Positions 51,917 to 61,884 of a stretch of DNA of 64,000 nucleotides are shown here, piece by piece (position 1 is the first letter of the stretch; the number at the start of each line of letters is the position of its first letter). A program made the position numbers and the translations under genes. This DNA is from Pullulanibacillus sp. KACC 23026 (GTDB lineage Bacteria > Bacillota > Bacilli > Bacillales > Sporolactobacillaceae), in NCBI RefSeq assembly GCF_029094525.1, contig NZ_CP119107.1, forward strand, positions 3,286,001-3,350,000. The letters are read 5' to 3'. The notes under the pieces are model-generated. The model ran no database searches, had not been told where the DNA came from, and was given only the letters and a program-made list of their open reading frames with translations.

Positions 51917-53203
51917 TTACTCCGCCTCCTTTCCATGCAAAAAGTAGATCGTATCTTGTTGGACTTTATTCGCGACTTGAATGATCTCTTCCTTCGTTAC
52001 TTTTTCTATTTCGTCCGCATAAGTTTCCAAGGATTGAGCCTCTTTCACCAAGACACGATTATATAATAAATCGATCATCGAAAAAGGATTGTCTAACCCC
52101 TCTAAGACCGCATTAATAAGAAGGGCTTTCGTCTGCTTCATTTCGAGCTCCGTAAAGTCACCTTGGCGCATTTTTTCCAGTTGTTCGGCAATAATCGCTG
52201 TTGCTTGTTCATAGTTCTTAAACTCAATTCCTGACATGACAATTAATAGCCCTTTAAAACTCTCTGTTCTTGAAGTGGCGTAATAAGCCAAACTTGCTTT
52301 TTCACGCACGTTCATAAAGAGTTTTGAGTGAGGAAAGCCGCCGAATAAACCATTAAATACTTGTGAGGCGTAATAATCCGGGTCGCCAAAAACAATGTTG
52401 GTTCGATATCCAATATTAAGCTTGCCTTGTTCAACGTCCTGACTCTCTTTCACCACTTTAGGTTCTCCGGCCGCCTGACGTTCAGGCTGAAATGAACGAT
52501 ATAAAGGCGCTTCCCGATCAAAGGTGAAATGGTTCTGAACAGAAGCCAACATCTCCTTAAGTGTCACATCACCGACAATATAAAGATCCATTTCGTCTTC
52601 TTTAAGCATCGTCTGATACGCTTCAAAAAGGGATTCTGGTGTGATTTGCTCGAGATCTTCTATATAGCCATTTGTATGAATGGAAAACGGCTCGCCTTCA
52701 CACATTTCATCAATCAACCGCTGGCTAGCAAAGCGCATTTTGTCATCATATAAAGCCTCAATTCGGCTCTTCAGGGACCTTTTCTCTTGATTCAAGAGCT
52801 CCTTATTGAAGGCATTTCCTTCAATTAAAGGCTGCAAAATGGCTTCTGCTAATAAGGCCAGGCTCTGTGAGGCAACCGATTCATTATTCGATAAATAACG
52901 GTCATTGACACCATGAACATAAATAGAAAGAATATGATCATTGCCCTTCTTTTGAACATGGGAGGAAAAAGTCGCTCCATATAAATCGTCAAGCCGCTGA
53001 TTAAGCTGTTTGATCGTTGGGGATTTTTGAGTCGCCGATTTCAACATTCCTGATAAAAGGGCTCTCTGGGTTACCGTTTCCCGCTTAATTGGGGAGCGAA
53101 ATTGGAAATAATAAGTGACCGTCTTAAATTTGGTCGTTTGAATAGTATGAAGCGTCAGTCCGTTAACCTGATGCGTCGTCTCTTTCACTTTCAGATGATC
53201 CAT
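51917..53203 (-). CDS. ymfF: YmfF, M16-family subunit lacking the zinc motif
   Basis: About 428-aa M16-family protein. Where His-x2-Glu-His is expected, the sequence is TQRALLSGMLKSATQKSPT, so it cannot bind zinc in the usual way and is probably the non-catalytic half of a heterodimer with YmfH. The domain halves and FNGLFGGFPHSKLFMNVREK near 300 are typical of M16. The frame opens at 53245; ATG 53203 has GAGGAGG 6 bases upstream. Its stop abuts the ymfH start. Confidence 0.92.
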   Translation of the reverse strand: MDHLKVKETTHQVNGLTLHTIQTTKFKTVTYYFQFRSPIKRETVTQRALLSGMLKSATQKSPTIKQLNQRLDDLYGATFSSHVQKKGNDHILSIYVHGVNDRYLSNNESVASQSLALLAEAILQPLIEGNAFNKELLNQEKRSLKSRIEALYDDKMRFASQRLIDEMCEGEPFSIHTNGYIEDLEQITPESLFEAYQTMLKEDEMDLYIVGDVTLKEMLASVQNHFTFDREAPLYRSFQPERQAAGEPKVVKESQDVEQGKLNIGYRTNIVFGDPDYYASQVFNGLFGGFPHSKLFMNVREKASLAYYATSRTESFKGLLIVMSGIEFKNYEQATAIIAEQLEKMRQGDFTELEMKQTKALLINAVLEGLDNPFSMIDLLYNRVLVKEAQSLETYADEIEKVTKEEIIQVANKVQQDTIYFLHGKEAE

Positions 53204-53290
53204 AATGATCCTCCTCGGTCTTTCAGTCATTTTCATTTTACCCAATTATGGTTATAAAACCAACATTTTCTTCAATCCCGAAACTGTCCC

Positions 53291-54256
53291 TTATCGATTT
53301 CCTTTTATATAGGGTATACCTACTGCCTTCGGTGCCTCAGCGCGACCGACAAAGCCCGTTAAAGCAAGTATGGTTAAGACATAAGGCGCAATTAAAAGAT
53401 AGACATTAGGGATCGCTTTTAATAGCGGAATAGACTGACCCGTAATGCTTAGTGATTGGGCAAAGCCAAAGAAAAGCGCTGCGCCAAGTGCGCCAATCGG
53501 GTTCCATTTCCCAAAAATCATCGCCGCTAGAGCAAGAAAGCCTTGTCCTGAAATAGTAGTCGGACCAAAATTAGTGGCGATGGTTACCACATAAACGGCT
53601 CCGCCAATTCCGCCAAAAGCACCGCTTAAGGCAACGCCTAAGTAACGCATACGCGACACATGAATGCCTAATGTGTCGGCAGCTGCCGGATGCTCACCAA
53701 CAGAACGTAACCGAAGCCCAAAAGGCGTTTTAAACAAGATATACCAAACCACAAAAGCCATGATGATGGCAATATAAGAGGTATAGGTCACATTCGAAAA
53801 AAGGAGCGGTCCAAGGATGGGGATATGTGAAAGAAGCGGAATATTGATCTTATAAATTTGATTATCTATAAACGGTGTTTGACCGCTCCCTTGGTATAGT
53901 TGTTTAACAAGAAAGACACAAAGCCCAAGCGCTAAGAAGTTAATCGCGACCCCGCTAATGGTTTGATCGGCTCTCAGCGTAATACTCGCAAGGGCATGTA
54001 ACAACGAAAATAAAGCACCGATGACCGCCGCCACTAGAATAGATAACCAAGGGGAACCATCACCTAGACCTAAATGCTGGAAAAATAAAGTCCCTACCGC
54101 ACCGATAAACGCACCGACAATCATGAGACCTTCAAGACCAATATTGACAATACCAGAGCGTTCTGAAAAAATGCCGCCTAAGGCTGTGAAAATAAGAGGT
54201 GTTGCTGATAGAAGCGCACTAGGAATGACTATCTTAAGAATTTCCATTAACGTCAT
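53291..54256 (-). CDS. nupQ: Nucleoside/BmpA ABC transporter permease NupQ
   Basis: About 321-aa permease of the branched-chain-amino-acid/ribose type with eight to ten membrane segments. IFSERSGIVNIGLEGLMIVG near residue 30 and RSVGEHPAAADTLGIHVSRM near 205 are conserved. The frame opens at 54289 within nupP; ATG 54256 has AGGGGGAAG upstream. It forms one transporter with NupN, NupO and NupP. In B. subtilis nupNOPQ imports guanosine but lies elsewhere on the chromosome. Confidence 0.92.
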   Translation of the reverse strand: MTLMEILKIVIPSALLSATPLIFTALGGIFSERSGIVNIGLEGLMIVGAFIGAVGTLFFQHLGLGDGSPWLSILVAAVIGALFSLLHALASITLRADQTISGVAINFLALGLCVFLVKQLYQGSGQTPFIDNQIYKINIPLLSHIPILGPLLFSNVTYTSYIAIIMAFVVWYILFKTPFGLRLRSVGEHPAAADTLGIHVSRMRYLGVALSGAFGGIGGAVYVVTIATNFGPTTISGQGFLALAAMIFGKWNPIGALGAALFFGFAQSLSITGQSIPLLKAIPNVYLLIAPYVLTILALTGFVGRAEAPKAVGIPYIKGNR

Positions 54257-55316
54257 AAGGTTTCTTCCCCCTTTTAAGCTTCGTGCCAATTATTTCAATT
54301 AAATAACTCGAAGCGACAAAAAAGATAATTAAGCTCATAATGATTTGAATTAAATCAGTTGGGATGCCCATTGACTGCATGCTGACCTGACCGGTTTGCA
54401 GAACCGCAAATAATAAAGCTCCTAGCACCACGCCAAGAGAAGTATTCATCCCTAACAAGGCCACCGCAATCCCATTAAAACCTAATCCCGTAAAATCGGC
54501 ATTAATGGTCATATAATGGTAAACGCCAAGACCAATCATAGCGCCCGCCACCCCGCCATAGGCTCCCGATACACCAAAAGAAAAACTCATATTCCTTTCA
54601 ACATTCATTCCTGCATAACGAGACGCATGCGGATTAAAACCGACAGCCCTTACCTCAAAGCCTTTAGTCGTCCGCCAAAGTAGAAACCACATTAATAAGG
54701 CACCAATTACTGCCACCACAAATCCCCAGTTCAAACGTGAGCCTTGTGTCAGATTTGATAAAAACGGAGAAGACAGCGAGGCAGAAGTTGGGACTTCAGG
54801 TGTGTGCTCTCCTGAGACATATAAAAAGCGGCGAATAATCGCATTGGTCGTATAAAGCGCTATATAATTCATCATAATCGTCGTAATCACTTCATGAACA
54901 TGGAACCGTGCTTTTAAAAAGCCAGGAATATACCCCCATATCCCACCCGTAACAGCAGACCCAATAATGCAAAAAGGGATCAAGATGACTTTGGGAAGAT
55001 GGGCAAATTCCACGCCAAGAGCACACGCTGTCAGCCAACCGACTAATAATTGACCTTCAACGCCAATATTAAATAGTCCTGTTCGAAACGCAAAAGCGAC
55101 AGAAAGTCCTGTTAAGACGAGAGGGATCATTGAAACAATCGTTTCCCCAAAATAATACGGGTTTAAAAAGACCATTTGCAGCATCGCTCCATAAGCGGTA
55201 AACGGATTAAAGCCGCTTATTAACATAATGATTCCGCCTGCTATTAATCCTAAGAGAACGGCCGCAACTGGAGTTGCAAATCGATTGAATCGATCTTTAC
55301 TAGCTAAGCCTCCCAT
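54234..55316 (-). CDS. nupP: Nucleoside/BmpA ABC transporter permease NupP
   Basis: 360-aa permease with about nine membrane segments. FRTGLFNIGVEGQLLVGWL near residue 78 and RAVGFNPHASRYAGMNVERN near 228 are typical of this family. It overlaps nupQ by about 20 bases and follows nupO by 3 bases. It is half of the membrane channel with NupQ. Confidence 0.92.
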   Translation of the reverse strand: MGGLASKDRFNRFATPVAAVLLGLIAGGIIMLISGFNPFTAYGAMLQMVFLNPYYFGETIVSMIPLVLTGLSVAFAFRTGLFNIGVEGQLLVGWLTACALGVEFAHLPKVILIPFCIIGSAVTGGIWGYIPGFLKARFHVHEVITTIMMNYIALYTTNAIIRRFLYVSGEHTPEVPTSASLSSPFLSNLTQGSRLNWGFVVAVIGALLMWFLLWRTTKGFEVRAVGFNPHASRYAGMNVERNMSFSFGVSGAYGGVAGAMIGLGVYHYMTINADFTGLGFNGIAVALLGMNTSLGVVLGALLFAVLQTGQVSMQSMGIPTDLIQIIMSLIIFFVASSYLIEIIGTKLKRGKKPYDVNGNS

Positions 55317-55319
55317 GCC

Positions 55320-56837
55320 TTACACCTCCTGCCTTTTCTTACCGGCCATTAATAAACCGAGTTCATCTTCATTCGTTTCACTCGGTTTGACCGTATCGAT
55401 AATTTGACCTTCGTAGATAACCGCGATTCGATCACTTAAATTCATGATCTCCTCCAGTTCAAAGGACACTAGGAGGACTGCCTTTCCCCGCTTTCGTTGT
55501 TCAATAAGACGGCCATGAATGAATTCAATCGCCCCGACATCCAATCCCCGCGTCGGTTGAACCGCAATTAACAAGTCGGGATCCCTGGTGATTTCCCTGG
55601 CAATAATCGCTTTTTGTTGATTTCCTCCGGATAACGCTCTGGCAAGAGTCTGAACACTCGGGGTCCTTACATCAAATTCGTTGATTAATTGATCAGCATG
55701 TTTTTTGATCGCGTCAAAGTTTAAAATGCCCCCTCTAGAAAAAGGAGGGTGATAATAGCTTTGCAAGGACATATTATCCCCGATTGAAAAATTAAGAACA
55801 AGACCATGTTTGTGCCGGTCTTCAGGTATGTGTCCAACCCCGGCTTCGGTAATTTTTCTAACCTGTTGGGCGGTTACCTGTTTCCCTTTTATAATAACGT
55901 CTCCTGAATCCACTTTTCTAAGACCTGTTATGGCCTCAATCAATTCACGCTGTCCGTTTCCATCGACACCCGCAATGCCTAATATTTCGCCAGCCTTCAC
56001 CTCTAAAGAGAGATGATCAACTGCTCTTACTTTTCTTGAGTCCGATACCACTAATTCCTTAATCTCAAGAATCGTTCCTTTAGGCTGATACGGTTCCTGA
56101 TTGACTTGAAAGGTTATGTCTCGTCCAACCATCATGCTCGCCAATTCATTCGGGTTGCTTTCTCTAACATTAACCGTTCCGATCCCCTTACCGCGGCGTA
56201 TGACCGTACATTTGTCGGCCACTTCCATAATTTCTTTGAGCTTATGTGTAATTAATATAATTGATTTTCCTTCTTGAACTAACCGTTTCATGATACCTAT
56301 CAATTCTCGTATTTCTTGCGGCGTCAGAACCGCTGTTGGCTCATCGAAAATAAGGATGTCCGTCCCACGGTAGAGTGTCTTAAGTATTTCGACACGCTGA
56401 CCCATTCCCACTGAGATATCTCTAACTAGGGCTTTAGGATCCACGTTTAATCCATATTGATCCGATAATTCCTTTACTTGTTTCTCTGCTTTCTTAAGAT
56501 CGATGGCTAGACCTTTTCTCGACTCACTGCCTAACACAATATTCTCAGCAACCGTAAACGAATCAATGAGCATAAAGTGTTGATGAACCATACCAATCCC
56601 TAATCGGGTGGCAACATTCGGATCAGTCATATTGACCACCTGCCCCTTCACCCGTATCTCACCGGAATCAGGCTGATAGAGGCCGAACAGGATATTCATA
56701 AGAGTTGATTTTCCGGCCCCGTTCTCACCAAGAAGAGCATGAATCTCTCCCTTTTTTACTTGCAAGGTTATATCGTCATTGGCAACAATGCCTGGAAAAG
56801 TTTTCCGAATGTGATTCATCTCAATGACAGCATCCAT
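55320..56837 (-). CDS. nupO: Nucleoside/BmpA ABC transporter ATPase NupO (two domains)
   Basis: 505-aa ATPase with two fused ABC domains. Domain 1 has an intact Walker A (LLGENGAGKSTLMN near 33), the signature DISVGMGQRVEILK near 141 and Walker B ILIFDEPTAVL near 162. Domain 2 has a degenerate P-loop (GIAGVDGNGQREL near 290, no Lys) but a clear signature ALSGGNQQKAIIAR near 402. This asymmetry is normal for sugar/nucleoside-type ATPases. An intercistronic hairpin precedes it. Confidence 0.94.
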   Translation of the reverse strand: MDAVIEMNHIRKTFPGIVANDDITLQVKKGEIHALLGENGAGKSTLMNILFGLYQPDSGEIRVKGQVVNMTDPNVATRLGIGMVHQHFMLIDSFTVAENIVLGSESRKGLAIDLKKAEKQVKELSDQYGLNVDPKALVRDISVGMGQRVEILKTLYRGTDILIFDEPTAVLTPQEIRELIGIMKRLVQEGKSIILITHKLKEIMEVADKCTVIRRGKGIGTVNVRESNPNELASMMVGRDITFQVNQEPYQPKGTILEIKELVVSDSRKVRAVDHLSLEVKAGEILGIAGVDGNGQRELIEAITGLRKVDSGDVIIKGKQVTAQQVRKITEAGVGHIPEDRHKHGLVLNFSIGDNMSLQSYYHPPFSRGGILNFDAIKKHADQLINEFDVRTPSVQTLARALSGGNQQKAIIAREITRDPDLLIAVQPTRGLDVGAIEFIHGRLIEQRKRGKAVLLVSFELEEIMNLSDRIAVIYEGQIIDTVKPSETNEDELGLLMAGKKRQEV

Positions 56838-56865
56838 GATTTAGCCCCCTTTCTGCAACTAACGA

Positions 56866-56884
56866 GCAAAGGGATTCCCTTTGC
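56866..56884 (-). other. Intercistronic stem-loop between nupN and nupO
   Basis: GCAAAGGGA/TCCCTTTGC perfect stem with minimal loop and no T run. It probably protects the abundant lipoprotein mRNA from 3' decay or lowers read-through into nupO. Confidence 0.6.
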
Positions 56885-56906
56885 CCGCCTGTTAGGTTTT
56901 AACTTA

Positions 56907-57989
56907 CTATTTTAAGCTGGCTAAATAGGTGGTTAATGCTTTATCTGTTTGGGGCACTTTAATCTTTCCGCTAATAATTTGTTTTTCATAATCTTTTTCT
57001 TTAGTGAGTACATCATTTGAAATATTTTTGGTAGTAGGGGCAAGGCCGACTCCGTCCTCTTTTAATCCGAATTCCAACGTTTGTCCTCCAGGAAATTTTC
57101 CGTTCATTTCCATTTGGGAAACTTTATAGACGGCATTATCAACCCGTTTAACCATTGAAGTCAGTGTGACGTTCTCCGGTAATCCCTGATCATATTGATC
57201 GCGGTCCACTCCGATTACCCATACATTTTGCCCATTCTTCTTACGTGTTTTGGCCTCTGTGAAGACACCGTTCCCAGTCTGACCCGCTGCCGTATAGATC
57301 ACATCTGCTCCTTGGCTATAGAAAGAGGAAGCAATGGTTTGCCCTTTATCAGCAGCGGCAAAGCTCCCGGCATATTGACTCATAACGGTGGCATTTGGGT
57401 TTACGGTTTTAACCCCAGCAGTAAAGCCATCTTCAAATTTTTTAATTAGCGCGGATTGAACACCGCCAACAAAGCCAATTTTATTCGTTTTCGTCGTAAG
57501 GCCCGCTACAACACCAACTAGGAAGGAGCCCTGTTCTTCTTTGAAAGAAATACTTGCAACATTTTTGGCATCTACCGCTGAATCGACGATAGCAAGATGT
57601 GCCTTGGGATTTGCAGTGGCCACATCTTTTATGGCATCCGCCATTAAGTAACCAATTCCAAAGACCAAGTTATAGTTAGTATGGACTAAAGCATTGAGAT
57701 TCGTCTCGTAATCCTGTGAACTCGTAGACTGGAGGTATTTATATTGAGTCCCTTGAGTTAATTTCATATCTTTACCGAATCGCTGCAGCCCTTCCCATGC
57801 TGATTGGTTGAAGGATTTATCGTTGACGCCACCAATATCCGTCACCATTCCGACTTTAAAGTTCTTCATATTATTGGAAGAACCGCCGCCGCTCGTACTC
57901 GAATTATTATTGGTGGATGTTCCGCAAGCAGTTAACGCCATTGTAAACACAAGAGTTAAAGCAATAAAAACGTGTTTAATCGATTTCAA
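56907..57989 (-). CDS. nupN: NupN, BmpA-family nucleoside-binding lipoprotein
   Basis: 360-aa substrate-binding lipoprotein. The signal peptide MKSIKHVFIALTLVFTMALT ends in the lipobox LTAC, with Cys22 the lipidated residue. An Asn/Ser/Gly linker follows, then a BmpA domain (MVTDIGGVNDKSFNQSAWEG near 48, GVDRDQYDQG near 270). It should deliver nucleosides to NupOPQ. The start is TTG 57989 with AGGAGGAG upstream. No purine riboswitch was recognised in the leader. Confidence 0.94.
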   Translation of the reverse strand: MKSIKHVFIALTLVFTMALTACGTSTNNNSSTSGGGSSNNMKNFKVGMVTDIGGVNDKSFNQSAWEGLQRFGKDMKLTQGTQYKYLQSTSSQDYETNLNALVHTNYNLVFGIGYLMADAIKDVATANPKAHLAIVDSAVDAKNVASISFKEEQGSFLVGVVAGLTTKTNKIGFVGGVQSALIKKFEDGFTAGVKTVNPNATVMSQYAGSFAAADKGQTIASSFYSQGADVIYTAAGQTGNGVFTEAKTRKKNGQNVWVIGVDRDQYDQGLPENVTLTSMVKRVDNAVYKVSQMEMNGKFPGGQTLEFGLKEDGVGLAPTTKNISNDVLTKEKDYEKQIISGKIKVPQTDKALTTYLASLK

Positions 57990-58235
57990 TCCTGCTCCTC
58001 CTAAATGTCAAATTTAAAAGAAAATGGTCCCAAGATACCAAGAACCTGAAATTACTCCTTTTTAGTTTGTCCGAAACCTTATTAACCATTCGAAGGAGCA
58101 TCCAAAGAGCATTTCAACTATACTTCTTGCTTTTTAGTCGGTTCATTTCTCCCCACTTTCGCCCCAATTCCTAATCTTGTCACTAGCAGACTCTCGTTTT
58201 CCATTCACCTCTAACTAACCTTGGTACAACCACTA

Positions 58236-58277
58236 AGAAAAAAAACAAGACCCTTAATAGAAAAAGGCCTTGTTTTC
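58236..58277 (-). terminator. spoIIIE terminator
   Basis: Arms AAAACAAG and CTTGTTTT with inner GGCC-type mismatched pairing, then TTTTTTTTC on the minus strand, just after spoIIIE. The 58020-58235 stretch before nupN holds no ORF; a promoter was not assigned. Confidence 0.75.
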
Positions 58278-58290
58278 TTATAATCCAATT

Positions 58291-60609
58291 TTATGAGGTT
58301 TTCTCTTCCTCAATGGAAGTTATTAAAACATCGCGCGGTTTACTTCCTTCATAAGGTCCAACGATTTGCTTAGCTTCCATAGCATCGATCAACCGGGCGG
58401 CGCGAGTATAACCAATTCGGAAGCGTCGCTGCAGCATCGATACAGACGCTGTCTGCATATCAACGACAAGCTTCACAGCATCATCAAACAATTCATCCTC
58501 TACCTCAACTTTTTTTTGTTCAGGCTCATCGGTTGGAATCATATTTTCTTGATACTGGGCTTTTTGCTGGGAGATGACAAAATTCACAACACTTTCGACT
58601 TCCTCATCTGAAAGAAAAGCGCCTTGGATTCGTGTTGGCTTGGAGGCACCCACTGGTAAAAATAACATATCGCCTTTACCTAAAAGCTTCTCCGCACCGC
58701 CTCCGTCAAGAATCGTTCGAGAGTCGGTTTGTGATGAGACACTAAAGGCAATTCGAGATGGGATATTAGCTTTTATGACCCCTGTAATGACATCCACTGA
58801 AGGACGTTGTGTCGCAATGATCAGGTGAATTCCAGCAGCCCTCGCCATCTGGGCGAGCCGTGTGATCGCATCCTCCACGTCCTTTGAAGCTACCATCATA
58901 AGATCGGCTAACTCATCGATAATCACGACAATATAAGGCATCAACGCCTGATGAGTCTCATTTAGTTCATTTTGTCTTTTTATATAATTGTTATACCCTT
59001 CAAGATTACGCGTCCCGCTATGTGAAAAGAGCTCGTACCGGCGTTCCATCTCCGAAACCACTTTCTTGATCGCTTGTGCCGCTTTTCTTGGCTCCGTCAC
59101 AACAGGTGTTAAAAGATGGGGGACACCGTTATAGACATTCAATTCCACCATTTTCGGGTCAACCATAAGCAGTTTGACTTCATGCGGCTTGGTTCGCATC
59201 AACAGACTCGTAATAATCCCGTTGATACACACACTCTTCCCGCTCCCAGTTGCCCCCGCCACTAAAAGGTGAGGCATCTTTCCGAGATCAGCGAGAACCG
59301 GTTCACCGGAAATATCACGGCCCAAACCAACTGAAAGCCTTGAAGCCTGTCTTTGAGCTTCTTCTGACTCTAAGATCTCCCGCAAATTAACCATCGCTAC
59401 TTCTTGGTTAGGCACCTCAATACCAACTGCTGACTTTCCTGGGATCGGCGCCTCAATCCGGATTTCCTTAGCTGCTAACGCGAGAGCCAAATCATCATTC
59501 AAATTCACAATACGACTCACTTTTACCCCAACATCGGGATACACTTCATATTTTGTAACAGCGGGTCCTAAATGAACCTTCTTGACCTTTGCTTTAACCC
59601 CAAAGCTTTCAAACGTTTGCTCTAATTTTTTCACATTTGCTGAAATATGCTGACGTTCGTTTGATTGGGAATTTTTTTGCGGCTTATTCAATAACGAAAT
59701 TGGCGGTAATTGATAATCCTCATTTTCTAGTTCTGGCTCGGTAAATTCAGGCTCAGGTCCCTCATCCGAATCAGTCCCTTTATTAGGATCTCCCTCCGGC
59801 TCGGCGGGTGGAGTCTCAGCTTGCGTCGATAAGCGATCACTAAAGTCATGGATAACCGGTTCGACAATCGGCTCATTGCTCTCCCCTTCAGCCTCTTGAA
59901 GGTCTAGCTGCTGTTGAATCTCTCTCTCCCTTTGGGCTGTCTGTTTGGCCTCTCGCTTTTCTCTCCGCTGTTCCTTAGCCTTTTCAACCTTATTCGACGC
60001 GGCTTGGTTTAGCGATCTTCCGGCTCTGCCAAAGCGATTGCCCCATTTTTTGAGATATTCACGAAGCGATTTCCCTGTTATTAGCATAAGTCCAATTATG
60101 ATTAAAAAAATAGCCATGAACATGGCACCGGTCGCATCAAATAATTTAAAAAAGAAGGCAAATCCAACCGCACCGATCATGCCCCCGCCTATGGAGATCG
60201 GCTCGGTTCCATAAAATTGTTCACGATAAAGCTGCCAAGTATTCAAAATAACCGATCCATTAGGCCATTTGTTATAAGCCGATAACTTCTCAAATAAAAC
60301 AATATGGTTTAATAGGAGGATGGCAAAACATAAAAGATAAACCCCTACTAGTCGTCTTGAAAAGAAAGCAGGCTGCTGCCTGGACCATATGTAATAAATC
60401 GATAACGCTAATGTTCCGATAAAAATGATAAAATTCCAATCTCCAGCAAAAAACTTGGTGATTTGGACGAGCATGTCGCCAACTACGCCCATTCTAGATA
60501 TCCCGATACAAGTGAGAGCGAAGATAAGCAGGCCGACTATTTCAAAAATGACCGTCTGTTTCCAGCCCTTCCTTGTTTTCTGACGTTTTCTCCTCTTTCT
60601 TGTAGCCAT
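58291..60609 (-). CDS. spoIIIE: SpoIIIE/FtsK DNA translocase
   Basis: About 772-aa DNA pump that moves the chromosome into the forespore. Four N-terminal membrane segments lie in residues ~20-170. A charged linker (about 190-310, Glu/Pro/Gln-rich) follows. The motor has Walker [16 protein letters not shown] near 435 and Walker [15 protein letters not shown] near 535. The C-terminal gamma winged helix has [20 protein letters not shown]. The frame opens at 60669, but ATG 60609, after AGAGGTG, gives the basic N-terminus [11 protein letters not shown]. SpoIIIE rather than vegetative SftA is inferred from synteny. Confidence 0.95.
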   Translation of the reverse strand: MATRKRRKRQKTRKGWKQTVIFEIVGLLIFALTCIGISRMGVVGDMLVQITKFFAGDWNFIIFIGTLALSIYYIWSRQQPAFFSRRLVGVYLLCFAILLLNHIVLFEKLSAYNKWPNGSVILNTWQLYREQFYGTEPISIGGGMIGAVGFAFFFKLFDATGAMFMAIFLIIIGLMLITGKSLREYLKKWGNRFGRAGRSLNQAASNKVEKAKEQRREKREAKQTAQREREIQQQLDLQEAEGESNEPIVEPVIHDFSDRLSTQAETPPAEPEGDPNKGTDSDEGPEPEFTEPELENEDYQLPPISLLNKPQKNSQSNERQHISANVKKLEQTFESFGVKAKVKKVHLGPAVTKYEVYPDVGVKVSRIVNLNDDLALALAAKEIRIEAPIPGKSAVGIEVPNQEVAMVNLREILESEEAQRQASRLSVGLGRDISGEPVLADLGKMPHLLVAGATGSGKSVCINGIITSLLMRTKPHEVKLLMVDPKMVELNVYNGVPHLLTPVVTEPRKAAQAIKKVVSEMERRYELFSHSGTRNLEGYNNYIKRQNELNETHQALMPYIVVIIDELADLMMVASKDVEDAITRLAQMARAAGIHLIIATQRPSVDVITGVIKANIPSRIAFSVSSQTDSRTILDGGGAEKLLGKGDMLFLPVGASKPTRIQGAFLSDEEVESVVNFVISQQKAQYQENMIPTDEPEQKKVEVEDELFDDAVKLVVDMQTASVSMLQRRFRIGYTRAARLIDAMEAKQIVGPYEGSKPRDVLITSIEEEKTS

Positions 60610-60754
60610 TCTTGACACCTCTTTAAAGGCTTGGATTTCAGGTTCAAACAATCTGATAGATAAGGACAAGGTCCCGTCTGAATGGATGTTGCTCGTCCAA
60701 ACAGATAAGGACCTCGTGATTTCCCTATAGTTATACTGTACCTTAACTTCCCAT

Positions 60755-60973
60755 CTAGAGTAAAGGTCTTAATGAAAGGGTCTTTCCAGGTTGATAGTGA
60801 TCATCCAGATAATGAGAAGGATTTGAACTGATGAGTTGTACGATCTCATAAGTGGAAGAATCTCTCTCCGCAACAATCAATTTGACCCCATTTATTTCGA
60901 TTTCCCGTGTCTTTGAGGGAGCGGCTTCGTCTTCCTCAAATATCCATTCAATGGGGACGGCCGTGTAAAGCAT
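60755..60973 (-). CDS. ylzJ: YlzJ-like small protein
   Basis: 72-aa protein matching the YlzJ family: [15 protein letters not shown] at the start and [15 protein letters not shown] near the end. Function unknown. Its start overlaps the tepA stop by one base, so they are co-translated; spoIIIE follows. This tepA-ylzJ-spoIIIE order is shared with B. subtilis. Confidence 0.88.
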   Translation of the reverse strand: MLYTAVPIEWIFEEDEAAPSKTREIEINGVKLIVAERDSSTYEIVQLISSNPSHYLDDHYQPGKTLSLRPLL

Positions 60974-61704
60974 TATTGCACCACCTGCTCTTGTTTAGCT
61001 GGCTTTTGGCCAATTAGCTCATTCAGCTTTTTCAGAGCCTCGCTGATTCCGCCGATCTCATTGATCAAACCGCTCTTCACCGCTTCCTCACTATTTAAAC
61101 TTGTTCCGATATCGCGCGTTAAATCGCCTCGATTGAACATCAATTCTTTAAATTTATCTTCGGTCACTTTTGAGTGGGAAACGACAAACCGCACGATTCT
61201 TTCTTGAATTTTTTCAATGTAATCAAAGCTTTGCGGAACCCCGATTACTAGACCATTGAGACGGACAGGGTGAATGAGCATCGTGGCACTCTCGGCAATA
61301 AAAGAGTAACTGGATGAAACGGCAATGGGAACCCCGATTGAATGACCGCCTCCAATAACAAGTGTAACCGTCGGCTTCGATAAGGTCGCAATCATTTCAG
61401 CAATAGCGAGACCAGCTTCTACATCCCCACCGACAGTATTTAGCATGACAAGCAAGCCCTCGATTTGCTCATTCTGCTCAATCGCAATCAATTGAGGGAT
61501 TAAGTGTTCGTATTTGGTCGTTTTATTTTTAGGCGGCAAGGCCATATGCCCTTCAATTTGACCAATGATCGTCAAGCAGTGAATATTGGAGACAGCAGCG
61601 GGAGCCGTGGTTTGACCCAGCTTCTGAATTTGATTTAAGATTGAATTCTGTGTGGAATTCTCCTCCATTTCCTCTTCCTCAAGCTCATGCTCTTCATTTG
61701 ACAT
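60973..61704 (-). CDS. tepA: TepA, ClpP-like translocation-enhancing protease
   Basis: About 243-aa ClpP/crotonase-fold serine protease homologue. The acidic N-terminus ([13 protein letters not shown]) precedes [12 protein letters not shown] near 60. [20 protein letters not shown] near 95 and [13 protein letters not shown] near 125, with the candidate nucleophile Ser, define the active site; LIHPVRLNG near 150 supplies the His. B. subtilis TepA degrades secreted preproteins or signal peptides. The frame opens at 61734; ATG 61704 has AAGGAGAG upstream. Confidence 0.93.
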   Translation of the reverse strand: MSNEEHELEEEEMEENSTQNSILNQIQKLGQTTAPAAVSNIHCLTIIGQIEGHMALPPKNKTTKYEHLIPQLIAIEQNEQIEGLLVMLNTVGGDVEAGLAIAEMIATLSKPTVTLVIGGGHSIGVPIAVSSSYSFIAESATMLIHPVRLNGLVIGVPQSFDYIEKIQERIVRFVVSHSKVTEDKFKELMFNRGDLTRDIGTSLNSEEAVKSGLINEIGGISEALKKLNELIGQKPAKQEQVVQ

Positions 61705-61838
61705 ACAGATGTCTCTCCTTTCTTTTGTGAACAAATAAACAAGGTAAGAAACTATCCGTAGTATTCAACGAGAGGAAAGGTTTGATACAAAATGTATGTT
61801 TAAACAGAAATTTCTCCTTCGTTAACAGGAGCGCCAAT

Positions 61839-61874
61839 AAAAAACTCCCGAGTGTACGGGACTCTCGGGAGTTG
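61839..61874 (-). terminator. rnjB terminator
   Basis: Perfect 9-bp stem ACTCCCGAG/CTCGGGAGT, 11-base loop, then TTTTTTATT on the minus strand. Confidence 0.9.
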
Positions 61875-61884
61875 AACAGGTTGA

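Noticed and set aside
57990-58235. Purine riboswitch ahead of nupN
   Set aside because: Looked for because of the transporter's substrate, but the conserved core (TATAATCC and loop motifs) is not seen.
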